Below, one piece after another: positions 32,925 through 43,867 of a DNA stretch of 64,000 bases. Numbering within the stretch: position 1 is the first letter of the stretch; each line of letters opens with the position of its first letter. The translations under genes were made by a program, and so were the position numbers. The notes beneath the pieces are model-generated. The model worked only from the letters and a program-made list of their open reading frames with translations. It ran no database searches and was not told the origin of the DNA. Origin of the DNA: Platycnemis pennipes (Eukaryota > Arthropoda > Insecta > Odonata > Platycnemididae); NCBI GenBank assembly GCA_933228895.1, contig OW121852.1, forward strand, positions 127,033,544-127,097,543. The letters are read 5' to 3'.

Positions 32925-34275
32925 GATATTCCTGCAGAACTAATAAAAAATTCAGGAGAGAAGAAATTAACCCATCTTTACAAGACCACCTCCGACATGA
33001 ACTCAACAAGAGGAATACCCAGGGACTTAGTCAAAAACATCATCATTCCTATTCCCAAAAAGAATTTTTAAGAAGAAGAATATTTTAGCATCATAATACT
33101 GAAAACACATGCATCGAATATATTGACAAGGATCATCTACAAATGAATAGAACGAAAAGCAGAGGAGTTCCTGGATGAAGATCAATTTGGATTCAGAAAA
33201 ATAAGGGTACAAGAGAGACAATATTGGCCCTTAGGCTGCTCATAGAGAAGAGAATGGAGAAGAACAAGCCGACGTTCATTGCATTTGTGGATTTAGAGAA
33301 GGCTTTGACAATGTGGATTGGGATTCAATGCTTGGAATTCTGAAAGGAATTGGAGTGTCCTACAACGATCGAAGAATTATCAAGAGTTTGTATAAAAACC
33401 AAGTAGTGGTGATAAAATCTGGACCCAGCTGTGAATAGGCAAGAATAAGGAAAGAAGTGAGACAAGTCTCCCGTAAGACAGTCTCCCGTAATTTTTAATG
33501 CTTACATCGAGAGAGCCATCAATGAAATCAAAGAGAAGACTTCTGGAGTGACTATCCACGGAGAAAAAATAAGCATGCTGCGATTCGCTGATGACATAGC
33601 ACTCATAGCAGATACAGAGAGGGATCTGAACAAGATTCTAGTAACCATGGAAAGGACAATGGCCAGATATCAGCCGAAGATCAATAAAAAGAAGACTAAT
33701 ATATTGGTGTGCAGCAAGAAAGAAGAGGCCAAAACCAATGTCAAACTAGGAAAACAAAAACTGGAAGAGGAGAAAGAGTTCTGTTACCTTGGAAGCCGAG
33801 TAGCCAATGACGGACGAAGCAAAAAAGAACTAGTCAGTAGAATAGCCCAGGCAAAGAGGGTATTCTATCAAAAGAAGAATCTACTTACCGCTGGAAATAC
33901 AAGCGTAGAAGCAAGGAAACAATTCATCAGAACGTACATCTGGAGCGTGTTCCTCTATGGCAGTGAAGCATGGACGATGACAGCAGCGGAAAAGAAAAGG
34001 GTGGAAGCATTCAAAATGTGGTGCCACAGAAGAATGATGAAAACAAATGGATCGACCGAGTAAATGACGAGGAAGTTCTAAGAAGAGTGGGAGAAAAGAA
34101 AAGTCTTCTGATTACCCTAAGAAGAAGACGGGAGAACATGATATGCTACAATATGAGACATGATAGCCTGATGAAGACAATCGTTGAGGGGTAAGTGGAA
34201 GGGAAGAATGGCAAAGGAAGGCCTCGTGTAAGATATATGGAACAAGTGATAAAGGATGTGAAAGACAAGTACTAT
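32925..34275 (+). pseudogene. RTE-like LINE reverse transcriptase, decayed
   Basis: In order, with frameshifts and stops, it shows GIDDIPAELIKN, DEDQFGFRK, FIAFVDLEKAFDNVDWDS (RT motif A), a degenerate GVRQG region replaced by a small duplication (AGTCTCCCGTAA twice), and ISMLRFADDIALIADTE (intact catalytic FADD). Then come YLGSRVANDGRSKKE, YIWSVFLYGSEAWTM and FKMWCHRRMM. The 33548-34063 frame is open for 171 codons. Likeness to BovB/RTE C-termini suggests the clade. At about 34270 it passes directly into a family-B 3' end. Confidence 0.85.
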
Positions 34276-34505
34276 AAGAGAACAGAATAGACAGTATAGC
34301 AAAGGGTTGGGTAGGTGAAATATTTTAGAGTAGTCTGTAGTGCATGATGCATGTATTAATCCCTTAAATACTATAGATACTAACAAACTAGTTGCATGAG
34401 ACCCTATAGTTGCTTGTTTCCATGTTAATAGTTCATGCTCGGTGATCTTCACCCCCTGCTACACACCCTCGCGGTGGCTTGCAGGGTATCGTGTAGATGT
34501 AGATG
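34262..34505 (+). repeat. CR1-like LINE (family B) 3' end fused to the RTE-like LINE
   Basis: From TACTATAAGAGAACAGAATA on, the sequence is the family-B 3' UTR (compare 36751-37006). It includes the GATCTTCACCCCCTGC and GGTGGCTTGCAGGGTATCG motifs and ends GTGTAGATGTAGATGA. There is no gap or flank between it and the RTE-like ORF, so the join looks like a template switch at short homology. Confidence 0.8.
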
Positions 34506-34745
34506 AAAGAGAATTACCTAAATATGAAGAGATTAACCGATAGAAGTACTCAGTGGAGAGAAATGCGTAAAACCTATCTGAGTGTTGATGACGTATGTTG
34601 ATAATGACATAATACCCAATGAGCCACTGCAGGCATGCATGGCAGGGGGTGTAGATTTTTTATAGGTAAGGAGTAATTTACAAGGTACACTTTACATTGG
34701 TTTTCTTCTGCAATATTTTATTCTCATTTTTATTTAGTTCGTAAT
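34506..34745. other. Short LINE-tail scrap and AT-rich DNA
   Basis: 34608-34652 is a decayed minus-strand tail (CATAATACCCAATGAGCCAC, GGCAGGGGGTG). Nothing else. Confidence 0.5.
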
Positions 34746-35054
34746 ATGCTGGATATTTTTCGCCTGAGAGCTTGTAATAGTATGAGAGAAAATATCTGGG
34801 TCACATTCAATCTAAATTGTCGTCAATACTTGACATCTATGCAGTTCTTGAGTTACTCCAAAATGACGGAAGACTGTTTATTCTCAAGTTACAATGCTTA
34901 CAAAATAATGAATATAAAGAAAATAGCATTTAATTTTATCTCGAACGAAAATGTTCACGTTGTTAGAATATATTTACGAAATTGGTCGTATCCGGGAGTC
35001 TTTACCGTTCGGAATTACATACCTTGGTATATTCGAGATCTATTTCGCGTTTGA
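34746..35054 (+). CDS. Unrecognised 102-codon ORF
   Basis: ATG-started frame ending TGA at 35052-35054. It is rich in Asn, Tyr and Phe, with a NWSYPGVFTVRNYIPWYIRD segment near the end. No domain is recognised. Upstream lies a TTTTTATTTAG acceptor-like end. In AT-rich DNA a frame of this length is uncommon but not rare, so it may be chance. Confidence 0.2.
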   Translation: MLDIFRLRACNSMRENIWVTFNLNCRQYLTSMQFLSYSKMTEDCLFSSYNAYKIMNIKKIAFNFISNENVHVVRIYLRNWSYPGVFTVRNYIPWYIRDLFRV

Positions 35055-35468
35055 CTCCTCCGTCGTGAATGGAAGGACTGTAAGGGTGTGCTACGATGCG
35101 TAGGTATTTCATAGCAGTCTCTCGCTTCATTCGTACGAGGCTGTAACTGCTGTTCGGACCGCTGAGAAGGCATTACGAAAAATTTTCCTTTGTCTGTGCT
35201 TGAGGAAGTTTCGCAGGGAACTTATTCATGGGGTGTAGTACTATTTGTTCAAATATTTGGAGTCCGGAGATAAAGTGCAAGTAGTATGTGTTGTGGAGTT
35301 GATTATTGAGGTGTTTGAATCCCTGTTTACAGTGCTGCGTAACTAGTTGTTGTCCGTGGCGTGTATGTGTGTCTGAAAAAGTATTCCCCTTGTATGGTAT
35401 CGTGCATTAGTTATCGTGCATGGGTGCTTGTGTAAGTGTGTGCAAATCTACGTGTTATACAGTTATCA

Positions 35469-35540
35469 GTTGCGAGCGAGTTTCCTGAAATTCTTCATTC
35501 GTCAACCGTGATTAAATCCGAATCTGCCGGTATAATTAGG
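35469..35540 (+). promoter_or_regulatory. Possible initiator and 5' noncoding exon
   Basis: ATCAGTTG fits an arthropod initiator (TCAGTY) at 35467-35472. 72 nt later TTAGG is followed by GTAAGTAAC at 35541, a consensus donor. No TATA box or clear downstream element is present, and no linked coding exon is found. Confidence 0.25.
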
Positions 35541-35945
35541 GTAAGTAACGCTCCCTCACAGAGAGAGAGTTTTTTTAACTGACTCATCCACATTAATCTT
35601 ATACCTGGTTCAGTAATAGGTTGCCTGTAAAGAGGTTTGTCGTTTCCTCACTTCTGGCTTCTTCCCTCTCGCTTGCGAAGAAGTGCTGGGCCCCATTTCG
35701 AAGTGGCCGGCATTAAACCCGGGTCTTCGCGTCTGAGCGTCCACCGCCGAAATCGTCGACTGACACTAATCTTTATCCCAATGAGTTCTTCGAACTTTGG
35801 AGGTCGAGCGATGACCCTTCTTCGCTCAGCTGGTCGACCAAGAGCCTTCGAGCTGAATTCCGTTGCATTTGCTTCACGAGATACGAACGTTTATTGCCGA
35901 TTGTGCAGCATGATCCAAGCCCCAAATCGAGGAAAAATAGCATTT
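35541..35945. other. GC-richer stretch, no gene
   Basis: A minus-strand GGTTTAATGCC within 35700-35740 could be a worn SINE box B. The 139-codon plus-strand frame beginning 35637 runs into LINE sequence and is not considered real. Confidence 0.25.
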
Positions 35946-37006
35946 AGCATACATCTACATCAACACGATACCCTGCGAGCCACCGCGAGGGTAGTAGTTG
36001 GTAGTAACCTTAGACTTTTTGCAGACGATGCGGTAGTGTATATGGGGTATATCTAAAGAAGAAGACAGGTAATCGCTTAGCAAGGATTTAGATGCAATTC
36101 AAGAGTGGTGCGACAAATGGCAGTTAGAACTCAACCTTAAAAAGTGTGTAGCTATCAATTTTTGGAGGAGGAATAATTCGATAGAGCGATCCTATAGAAT
36201 AAATAACACGAAGATCGAAAACGTAGAAACCTTATATATTAAAAATAGCTTATATATTTAGGTGTAACAATCACTAAAGATTTATCGTGGGGTAGACACA
36301 TCCGGGAAATATGCGGCCGAGCGAAGAGAAAGCTAGGATTTATAAAAAGAGTACTTGGGAAATGTGATGAGAAGACAAAAGAGCGATGCTACTTTTCACT
36401 AGTTAGGCCCCACCTTGAGTATGCAGCCAGTGTATGGGATCCTAATGAATTAGGTTTGATGAGAGAACTAGACAGTGTGCAGCGTAGAGCAGCTAGGTTC
36501 GCCAAAAGGTGTTACGATAGGTTGAGTAGTGTATCAGAATTAATACAAGAATTAGGGTGGGAATCATTATCAGAGCGTAGGTTAAAGTTCAGATTAAATC
36601 TATTAGAGAAATTTCAATCGGATAGCTTTACTGAAGATGTTAGGCACATATTAAAAACACCAGCGTATTATGCTAGATTCGACCAGATAAATAAGATTAG
36701 AGAGATAGATTGTCGTACAGATAGATTCAAAATGGCATTTTTCCCCCGTACTATAAGAGAACAGAATAGGCAGCATAGGAAAGGGATAGTTAGGGGAAAT
36801 ATTCTAGAGTACTATGTAGTGCATGATGCATGACTTACCCCCTTAAATACTGTAGACTATATACGACCGTGCTGTAGACACTAACAATCAAGTTGCATGA
36901 GACAATATAGTTGCTAGTTTGCATGTTAGTAGTGCATGCCTGGTGATCTTCACCCCCTGCCACACACCCTCGCGGTGGCTTGCAGGGTATCGTATAGATT
37001 TAGATG
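35946..37006 (+). pseudogene. CR1-like LINE (family B), best RT copy, with inverted tail scrap
   Basis: 35946-35992 is a family-B tail on the minus strand. From ~35995 the plus strand reads LRLFADDAVVY (intact FADD), DAIQEWCDKWQLELNLKKC, DLSWGRHIREICGRAKRKL, LVRPHLEYAASVWDPNEL, DSVQRRAARFAKRCYDRL and TDRFKMAFFPRTIRE, ending near 36833. There is a stop after GYI and a local duplication around 36235-36260. The 3' UTR ends GGTATCGTATAGATTTAGATG at about 37006. Confidence 0.85.
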
Positions 37007-37009
37007 TAG

Positions 37010-37110
37010 AAGAGGTGTGTGGCAGGGGGTGAAGATCACCAAGCATGCACTACCGACATGCAAACAAGCAACTACAGAGTCTCATGCAAATACAATTTTT
37101 ATATCACAAT
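37010..37110 (-). repeat. CR1-like LINE (family B) 3' UTR scrap
   Basis: GAGGTGTGTGGCAGGGGGTG and the following ATCACCAAGCATGCACTACC match the family-B tail in the opposite orientation to the element ending at 37006, four bases away. Confidence 0.7.
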
Positions 37111-37524
37111 GAAATTCCCATTGTTATATCTTGTGCTTATCATTATATATTGATCTTTAATATGTTATTATTGTTATTATATTTTTCTAAAATTATTCTT
37201 TGAGCCTCAATCAGTGAATCGTTAGTAGCTCTGTATTTCAAACCATATGGAGATGCATCCTTGGCCAACCAACGGCATCCTTATGGTGTGAACTCAAAAA
37301 TTGCAACTGAAAACACTACTCCTGATCGCATGTATATTCTATTTCTGCAAATAGTATATGCATACAAATACATGTTACCCATGACTGAGGAATAAGGCAT
37401 TATGCATAATTTTTTCCCTGATACGTGGAATAAGTTTTTCCGTTGCAGGTTGCTTTTCATTCGTCATTTTTGTCAAAATTACCTTGATGTGCTGTAATCT
37501 CTTTAGTGTCGATATATCTGTATC
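37111..37524. other. AT-rich DNA
   Basis: TTATTATT-type runs near 37130-37190; no gene. Confidence 0.5.
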
Positions 37525-37745
37525 TACATAGTACCCTGTAAGGCACCCAAGAGGTGCGTGGCAGGGGATGAATATTCACCATACATGCGAAGCCTATCAT
37601 AAATATTAGTATCGGCTTTATAGGCGAAATGTAACACTTGAGAAAATAAGTTTCAAATAGCAGGGCAAGTAAGCTTAAACGTGGTTATAGTTGAGATAGC
37701 TGAAAGTCTTTATACCAACATACGGTTTCTAGGTTACCTATTTTT
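37525..37745 (-). repeat. Old CR1-like LINE (family A-like) 3' end
   Basis: CTACATAGTACCCTGTAAGG, GGCAGGGGATGAATATTCAC and, further, a TATACCAACATAC landmark correspond to family A but with many more changes than the other copies. Older insertion. Confidence 0.65.
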
Positions 37746-37979
37746 AAAATTGTGTATATATTATTGCTTCGATGTAAATTTTTTAATATGCCATTGTAGG
37801 TAAGCGTCAGCGAAGTAACTCAAGATATTTTATAGAATTTTTAGTATCACCAGGGACTACGAGGATTGTATAACTAGGCTAATTTTACAAAACGAACGGT
37901 TTCAGGGGTAATTGAGTGAAAAATTTCTATGATGTAAAGAAAAAATAAACTGCGAATTCCACTGAAATAATTCACTCAC
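37746..37979. other. Intergenic DNA leading to the hammerhead-like motif
   Basis: No gene. Sequence just before the motif (CTGAAATAATTCACTCACG) is probably part of the same small element. Confidence 0.35.
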
Positions 37980-38012
37980 GACCCGGGTTTCGACAATGTA
38001 TGCCATCATCAG
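37980..38012 (-). ncRNA. Hammerhead-ribozyme-like motif
   Basis: Minus strand: CTGATGA (38012-38006), one extra U, stem GGCA/TGTC with a 5-nt loop, then GAA, the 8-bp palindrome ACCCGGGT and C. That gives CUGANGA, stem II, GAAA, a palindromic minimal stem III and the U-C cleavage site. A self-complementary stem III is typical of the dimer-acting hammerheads described in Penelope-like elements. Stem I pairing is poor here, so activity is doubtful. Confidence 0.5.
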
Positions 38013-38042
38013 GCTTCCTAATGATGTCACATGATGATGATA

Positions 38043-38642
38043 CTCATTTGGAATATGCTGCCAGTGCATGGGATCACTACGAAATCGGTCTAAATAATGA
38101 ACTTTAAGGTGTGCAGCGAGGATCGGAAAGATTTGTAAAGGGACGGTATGATAACCTTACTAGCGTAACCAGTCTTTTAAATGAATTAAATCGGGAATCA
38201 TTGTCAGATCGCAGGTTGAAATTCAGAATTAATCTCTAAAACAAATTCAAAGACAATATTTTCAGTGATGACGTTAAAAATATTTCGCGAACGCCAACTT
38301 ACTAAGGCAGACTGGACCATAATCACAAAATTAGAGACATCAATTGTCGAACTGACAGATTCAAAATGTCATTTTTTCCTCGTACAATTGGGGACATGAA
38401 CAACGGTAAATATATCCAATACGATTAGCTGCATGTTGGTATAAGGACTTGAAGCTAACCCAACTAACAGCATGTTTTTGCATGTTCGCTATACTATTTT
38501 TATCTTTTTTAAATAGTGAAGTTTAGAACAGTATATAAATACTAATCCTTTTTTATGCATGATATGTAGTGCATGTTTGGTGAGAATTCCACCCCTGCCA
38601 CACACCTTTATGGTGGCTTGCAGGGTATTATGTAGATGTAGA
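38043..38642 (+). pseudogene. CR1-like LINE (family A), 3' part
   Basis: Starts abruptly in a HLEYAASAWDHYEIG-like reading and continues VQRGSERFVKGRYDNL and CRTDRFKMSFFPRTIGDMN. The 3' UTR ends CACACCTTTATGGTGGCTTG and TATTATGTAGATGTAGATG. Frameshifted. Its tail lies inside the first unit of the tandem duplication below. Confidence 0.85.
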
Positions 38643-39369
38643 TGTCACAAATCGTGGAAACCTGGATCGTGAGTATATTATTTCTGTGGTTTTCGTAAGT
38701 TTTATGTTTTCTATCTACGCTAATCTTGCCACGAAGTGCCGATTAGAAGAAGGGAATGTCTGCGACAAGTACTGTGAATATCATAGTATGTTGTAAGCGA
38801 TGAAAAGTATTTGAATTTAAGGGATGTAAGTGAGACTTCTCCTCGAAGAAGTTGTCCTAAACATCATCGGTAATTTAAAAATAGAATAAAGGAAAATGGC
38901 ATGGTAGCTAAACTCATTACCGACTTTACTATTCATGCTAATTACTTTTCATATCAGTTATTCTTCAAACTGTTTTACGCCTTTTGTTCGCCCTGCAGGA
39001 TATTATGTAGATGTAGATATCTCAAATGGTGGAAACCCGGATCGTAGGTGAATAATTTCTGTGGTTTTCGCTACGCTAGTTTTTCTATCTGGGCTAATTT
39101 TGCCACGAAGCGCCGTGTAGAGGAAGGGAAGATCTACGACAAGTACTGTAAATGTCAAAGCATGTTGTGAGCGATGAAAAGTATTTGAATTTAATCGATG
39201 TAAATGAGACTTCTCCTCGAAGATGTTGTCCTAAACATCATCGGTAATTTAAAAATAGAATAAAGGAAAATGGCATGGTAGCTAAACTCATTACCGACTT
39301 TACTATTCATGCTAATTACTTTTCATATCAGTTATTCTTCAAACTGTTTTACGCCTTTTGTTCGCCCTG
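38626..39369 (+). repeat. 375-bp tandem duplication with uneven identity
   Basis: Unit 1 is 38626-39000 and unit 2 is 39001-39369, both beginning with the LINE tail TATTATGTAGATGTAGAT. The first halves differ at many sites. From about TTGTCCTAAACATCATCGG to the end the units look identical. This suggests that the right halves were homogenised by conversion after duplication. Confidence 0.9.
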
Positions 39370-40189
39370 CAAAGGAAATAAGATTGCCGCAAAGTGGTTT
39401 ATTGAAATGAATCCGTATTCTTCTTCGTTAAGGTAAAATTTCAAGATTGATACTCCTTACGGCTTGGCTATCTGAGTGTCGTGGGTTCCAATCCCGCTTT
39501 CAGCATTGCCTTAGGCTTAAGCTTAGGTGTATGTAAGGTTAGACCTGAAATGTTTTAGGACATAAAAACTTAATTCTACCATTTTCACGACCATTATATC
39601 AATGTTTGACTCTTATCTCTGGCGTCAAAATATTTTTTTTTATTTTTACACTTCTTAACGCACGAATAATTTCCCATTACATGAAGCATGATTTGGTTCA
39701 TCGGTGTCTGGGTAACGTGCTGATTGTGACGTCAATGAAGAGTCAATTAGGTCAAGGTGTGCATCACTCCGTTGCTTCGTTGGGCGGGAATTTTCAAGGA
39801 CTGACTTAAGATTCCGCGCTTACTCACCCCTCCCCCCCTTCATCCAATGCTTGACCCATATTTGTCTACTAAAGCGGAAAAATTATGCCTGCCGGTCAAG
39901 TAATGCTCGGCCACCTCTTCTTAATTATGGTGAGTGACGACATGAATCCGTTCAACGCCAGCCAGAGTTAAAGTGTTCCTTTTCCTGGAAACAGTGGTCA
40001 AAAGACGTTCGAGTCTCAGTTGCCTCACTTTAAAATTCAGACTTGAAGGGTATTTTTCGCTTCCCTTCGGGGACCATCATCTCCCACCTAAATTATATGC
40101 CTAACAGAGAATGGATTAATAATGCTTGAATCTCAACACAGCGGAGACTATAAAGTACCAATGTCATAAATGGAATAGGGTAGCTCTTA
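39370..40189. other. Gene-free DNA with a tRNA-like scrap
   Basis: 39460-39515 contains GTCGTGGGTTCCAATCCCG, a box B-like string preceded by GGCTTGGCTATCTGAG, perhaps another SINE head. TGACGTCA occurs near 39728. No ORF is supported. Confidence 0.3.
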
Positions 40190-40765
40190 AGTCAGCCTTT
40201 ACGCTACGTGTATGGGATCCTTATGAATTAGGTTTGATCAAAGAACTAAACAGTGTGCAGCGTAGAGGAGCTAGGTTCGTTAAAAGGTGTTACGATACCT
40301 TGAGTAGTGTTTCAGAATTAATAAGAGAATTAGGATGGGAATCATTAGCAGAGCGTAGGTTAAAGTACAAATTAAATCTATTAGAGAAATTTCAATCGGA
40401 TAGCTCTACTGAAGATGTTAGGCACATATTAAAAACACAAGCGTATTATGCTAGATTCGACCAGATAAATAAGATTAGAGAGAAAGATTGTCGTACTGAT
40501 AGATTGAAATGGCATTTTTTCCCCGTACTATAAGAGAAAATAATAGGCAACATAGAAAAGGGATAGGTATGGGTAATATTTTAGAGTAGTCTGTAGTGCA
40601 TGATTCATGTATTAACCCCTTAAATACTATAGATACAAACAATCTAGTTGCATGAGCCACTATAGTTGCTTGTTTGCATATTAGTAGTGCATGCTTGGTG
40701 ATCTTCACCCCCTGCCACACACCCTCGTGGTGGCTTGCAGGGTATCGTGTAGATGTAGATGTAGA
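40190..40765 (+). pseudogene. CR1-like LINE (family B), 3' part
   Basis: An ORF from about 40205 reads VWDPYELGLIKELNSVQRRG, ARFVKRCYDTLSSVSELIRE, ELGWESLAERRLKYKLNLLE and DCRTDRL, then shifts frame before the FFPRTI motif. The 3' UTR ends at GTGTAGATGTAGATGTAGAT. It is 5'-truncated and the final frame is broken. Confidence 0.85.
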
Positions 40766-41852
40766 TACCCGCTTGTCTCATCATAAGCTCCAGTAAAAAT
40801 GTTTAATCCAGCCAGCTACTACAATAGAATAGTGTGTAGTCATCATTTATCATGTTTATGCACGGGCATTACATTATTTTGCATGCTTTACAATGTAATA
40901 ATTAATTAATTACTGTAGTTACATGAAATTCTAACTTATCAATAACAATTAAATTTCTTGGTGTGCATTAAGAATTCAGAAACACAGTTCATGTGAATGA
41001 ATAACTAAACGTTTTGGAAATTGATAATTCATTATACCATCGCGAACTATTAGCATCAGTTGATTGTAAGTAGTGCATAGATGTACTGGTAATTTTGCAA
41101 GCCTGCATGGCAAGTAAGTTTAAATTTAACTCTTTTGATTTTAAGTGATGGTTCACCACCTGCTATACACCGTTACGGTGGCTTGCGGAGTATAATGTAC
41201 ATTATGTAGAGGAATGCTGGAATGATTTTACTTTTGACCAATAGAGGAGTTGGAGACAGGATTTTATAGTGACCGGAAAAACACATAACTTGATGAGACA
41301 AGTGGCAAATACACGCAAATTTATCGCAGCGGCCTCTAATAATCCAATTCCTTACGCGTCGAAATTGGTCCTGTTCTGACCTCAAAATATTACACCCCGA
41401 GGCTCGACAATGCTTTTTCTTAATGAATAATGCATCGGTCAATTATGCTCTCCATTCAATCTTTCTCCGCGTCACCGAATCCAGAAAATTCAATGCGACT
41501 CGGGTTTTATGCTTGACTGCTTCTATGGTTGTAGAATGGTATAGGGTGGCACGCAAGAGCCATGATTTCCTCGGCAAACTTGTCCTTGAATTATGCCTCG
41601 TGTGAATTCCCAGCGAGCTCTTTCGTGAATCCCCAATACTTTGAGAGATGATGCATAGACTTTTGTTTTTTAGTCACTCCCTGAAAAATGAGTTCGTGCT
41701 TTTGGTGAATCAAAACGATCTTTATTTCTGGAATTCAAATTTAAACCAGTTTGGCATTGGCAATATGCGTTGAAAGATTTGTGGTAATGTCATTTATCGC
41801 GAAATACTCCTGTCAAGCCCATCTGAAAGTAACTGGAAACCCTACCACTTTG
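40766..41852. other. Gene-free DNA
   Basis: A worn plus-strand LINE tail (CACCACCTGCTATACACCGT, GGTGGCTTGCGGAGTAT) lies at 41150-41205. The ORFs 41442-41173 (minus) and 41423-41605 (plus) are unrecognised. Confidence 0.45.
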
Positions 41853-42675
41853 ATCTACATCTACACGATACCCTACAAGACACCGCGAGGGTGTGTGGCA
41901 GAGGGTGAAGCACCAAGCATTCACTACTAACATGAAAACAAGCAACTATATTGTCTTATGCAACTTGATTGTCAGTATCTATAGTATTTAAGGGGTTAAT
42001 ACATGCATCATGCACAACAGACCACTCTAAAATATTTCCCTACCTATCCCTTTGCTATGCTGCCTATTCTGTTCTCTTATAGTTCGGGGGAAAAATGCCA
42101 TTTTGGATCTATCGGTACGACAATGTATCTCTCTAATCTTATTTATCTGGTCGAATATACACTGTAAAAAGTAGATCTGATTTTAAGGCACAAAAGCGAT
42201 CTGAATTTCAGATGCAACAATTTTAAGACAGGGTATGTTGAATTTCAGCAGTAATATCTTGTCTAAAAATAAGGCAGGTGAACGACTGAAAATCAGACCA
42301 TCCAGAATCCTGCTTCCTCTACTTCCTGCTTAACTGCTCCTGTACCAACCATCCATTTTCCTGCCTCTTCCGCACCTTGCATCCGTGTTCCTGCCTTAAA
42401 CCAGACAGCGCTTAAATTCAGATCGCACTGAAAATCAGATCAACTTTTTACAGTGTAGCATAATACGCTGGTGTTTTTAATATGTGCCTAACATCTTCAG
42501 TAAAGCTATCCGATTGAAATTTCTCTAATAGATTCAATCTGTACTTTAACCTACGCTCTGATAATGATTCCCACCTTAATTCTTTTATTAATTCTGAAAC
42601 GCTACTCAACCTATCGTAACATCTTTTAACGAACCTAGCTGCTCTACGCTGCACACTGTCTAGTTCTCTCTACTA
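41853..42675 (-). pseudogene. CR1-like LINE (family B) split by a MITE
   Basis: The 3' tail is at about 41853 (CTACATCTACACGATACCCT), the 3' UTR runs to about 42090, and the ORF end follows. It is interrupted at 42160-42455. The frame resumes with RRAARFVKRCYDRLSSVSEL on the minus strand up to about 42660. Removing the insert and one TA restores the expected TCGAA..TAGCATAATACGC sequence. Confidence 0.85.
42160..42455 (+). mobile_element. Tc1/mariner-type MITE
   Basis: 296 bp with 25-bp terminal inverted repeats, CACTGTAAAAAGTAGATCTG at the left and the inverse of CACTGTAAAAAGTTGATCTG at the right (one mismatch). TA lies on each side (42158-42159 and 42456-42457). No ORF. Confidence 0.9.
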
Positions 42676-42679
42676 TACT

Positions 42680-42835
42680 GTAGGTTTATAACCATCTAGC
42701 TGCACGTGACTTTATTATCTAGCATGTTTCCTTGAAGTATCTTGTTTACATGTCAATAGTGCATGTATGGCCATCTTCTCCCCCTGCCACACACCCTCGC
42801 GGTGGCTTGCAGGGCAATGCGTAGATACAGATGAA
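42680..42835 (+). repeat. CR1-like LINE (family B) 3' UTR, head-to-head with its neighbour
   Basis: GTGCATGTATGGCCATCTTC, CCCCCTGCCACACACCCTCG and GGTGGCTTGCAGGGCAATGC follow, ending GTAGATACAGATGAAC. It lies immediately beside the 5' end of the minus-strand copy. Confidence 0.75.
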
Positions 42836-43867
42836 CAACAATTGATATGACGTAGAAAATGTGCGACTCGTATCGTCAAGTATTGTACGAATGTAATAAG
42901 GTCCACGCCCACCAACTAGGCATCTTCTGTTAATGTGTTTCATTGGTGAAAATATAACCAATTAAGGAACAAATATTTTTGCTGCATTTAGTCTTTTCTC
43001 CTAACCGTAAGATTATTATTACACTATTACAATTTTCGTATCTCCACCTTGTCCATCAAACATTCACTCCTGTAATTTTTTTAAATCTCTCGATCCCGTG
43101 CTTGCCCTGTCTACAGCCTTCCATTATTTTCCCAATTTTTCCACCAACACTTCCTCACCATTTAACCTCATATATAACTCCCTACCAACCAACTCCTCTC
43201 TTCGCGTAATTCACATCTGGTAAGCGACCGATATTCCCAAGTTATTGGCCCTGACCCTGAGACCTAAAGTGAGATGGAATGTTTTCAGTTTTGGTGAAAC
43301 CCACGGCCTTCCAAGTTCACGAACGAAGCAATTCCTCACTTTAGTCTCTTGTTTACTTCGTGTGAGGCAAGAACACAATCCCGAACAGCTGATCAGCGGT
43401 GTGAAGTCCGTGCGAAAAAGCTTGGAGGCATTTCCGTCTTGCAACAAGAAGCTGCATTTCGTTTACTAGATGTTACTGCTTGTGCTTCGGTGAGTGATGA
43501 CGTCTCTAAGGTTGGCGATATAACATGTTGACAAATATCGCGAAGGCTAACTAACCCAGTGAAGATTTTGCTGCTCACTAAATCCTTCCTTCAACGAAGC
43601 CTGTCAGCAAATTGAAACTTCTCAAAATGTGTATACATCTCAATGCGTTCTCCAGCGTAATTTGTGAGATTATTAATGAACTACCGAGCAGTGTATCATT
43701 CACCAATACAACCACGCAAGTGAGTTATTCATAGTGGTACAGTTTTGTATATAACGTGATATGTGACTAAGTTGTGTTGTGACCTGTCCGAATCTTCGTG
43801 ATTACAAGTGCCGTGCCATGAAGAATTAACCGTAGGTTGTTGTTGTGAAGCTACCCTTGCTGTGATA
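42836..43867. other. Intergenic DNA with a pyrimidine-rich strand
   Basis: 43030-43205 is strongly C+T on the plus strand. 43230-43530 is GC-richer with overlapping frames in three phases and a GGTGAGTGATG donor-like string, but none reads as a known protein. Confidence 0.35.
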
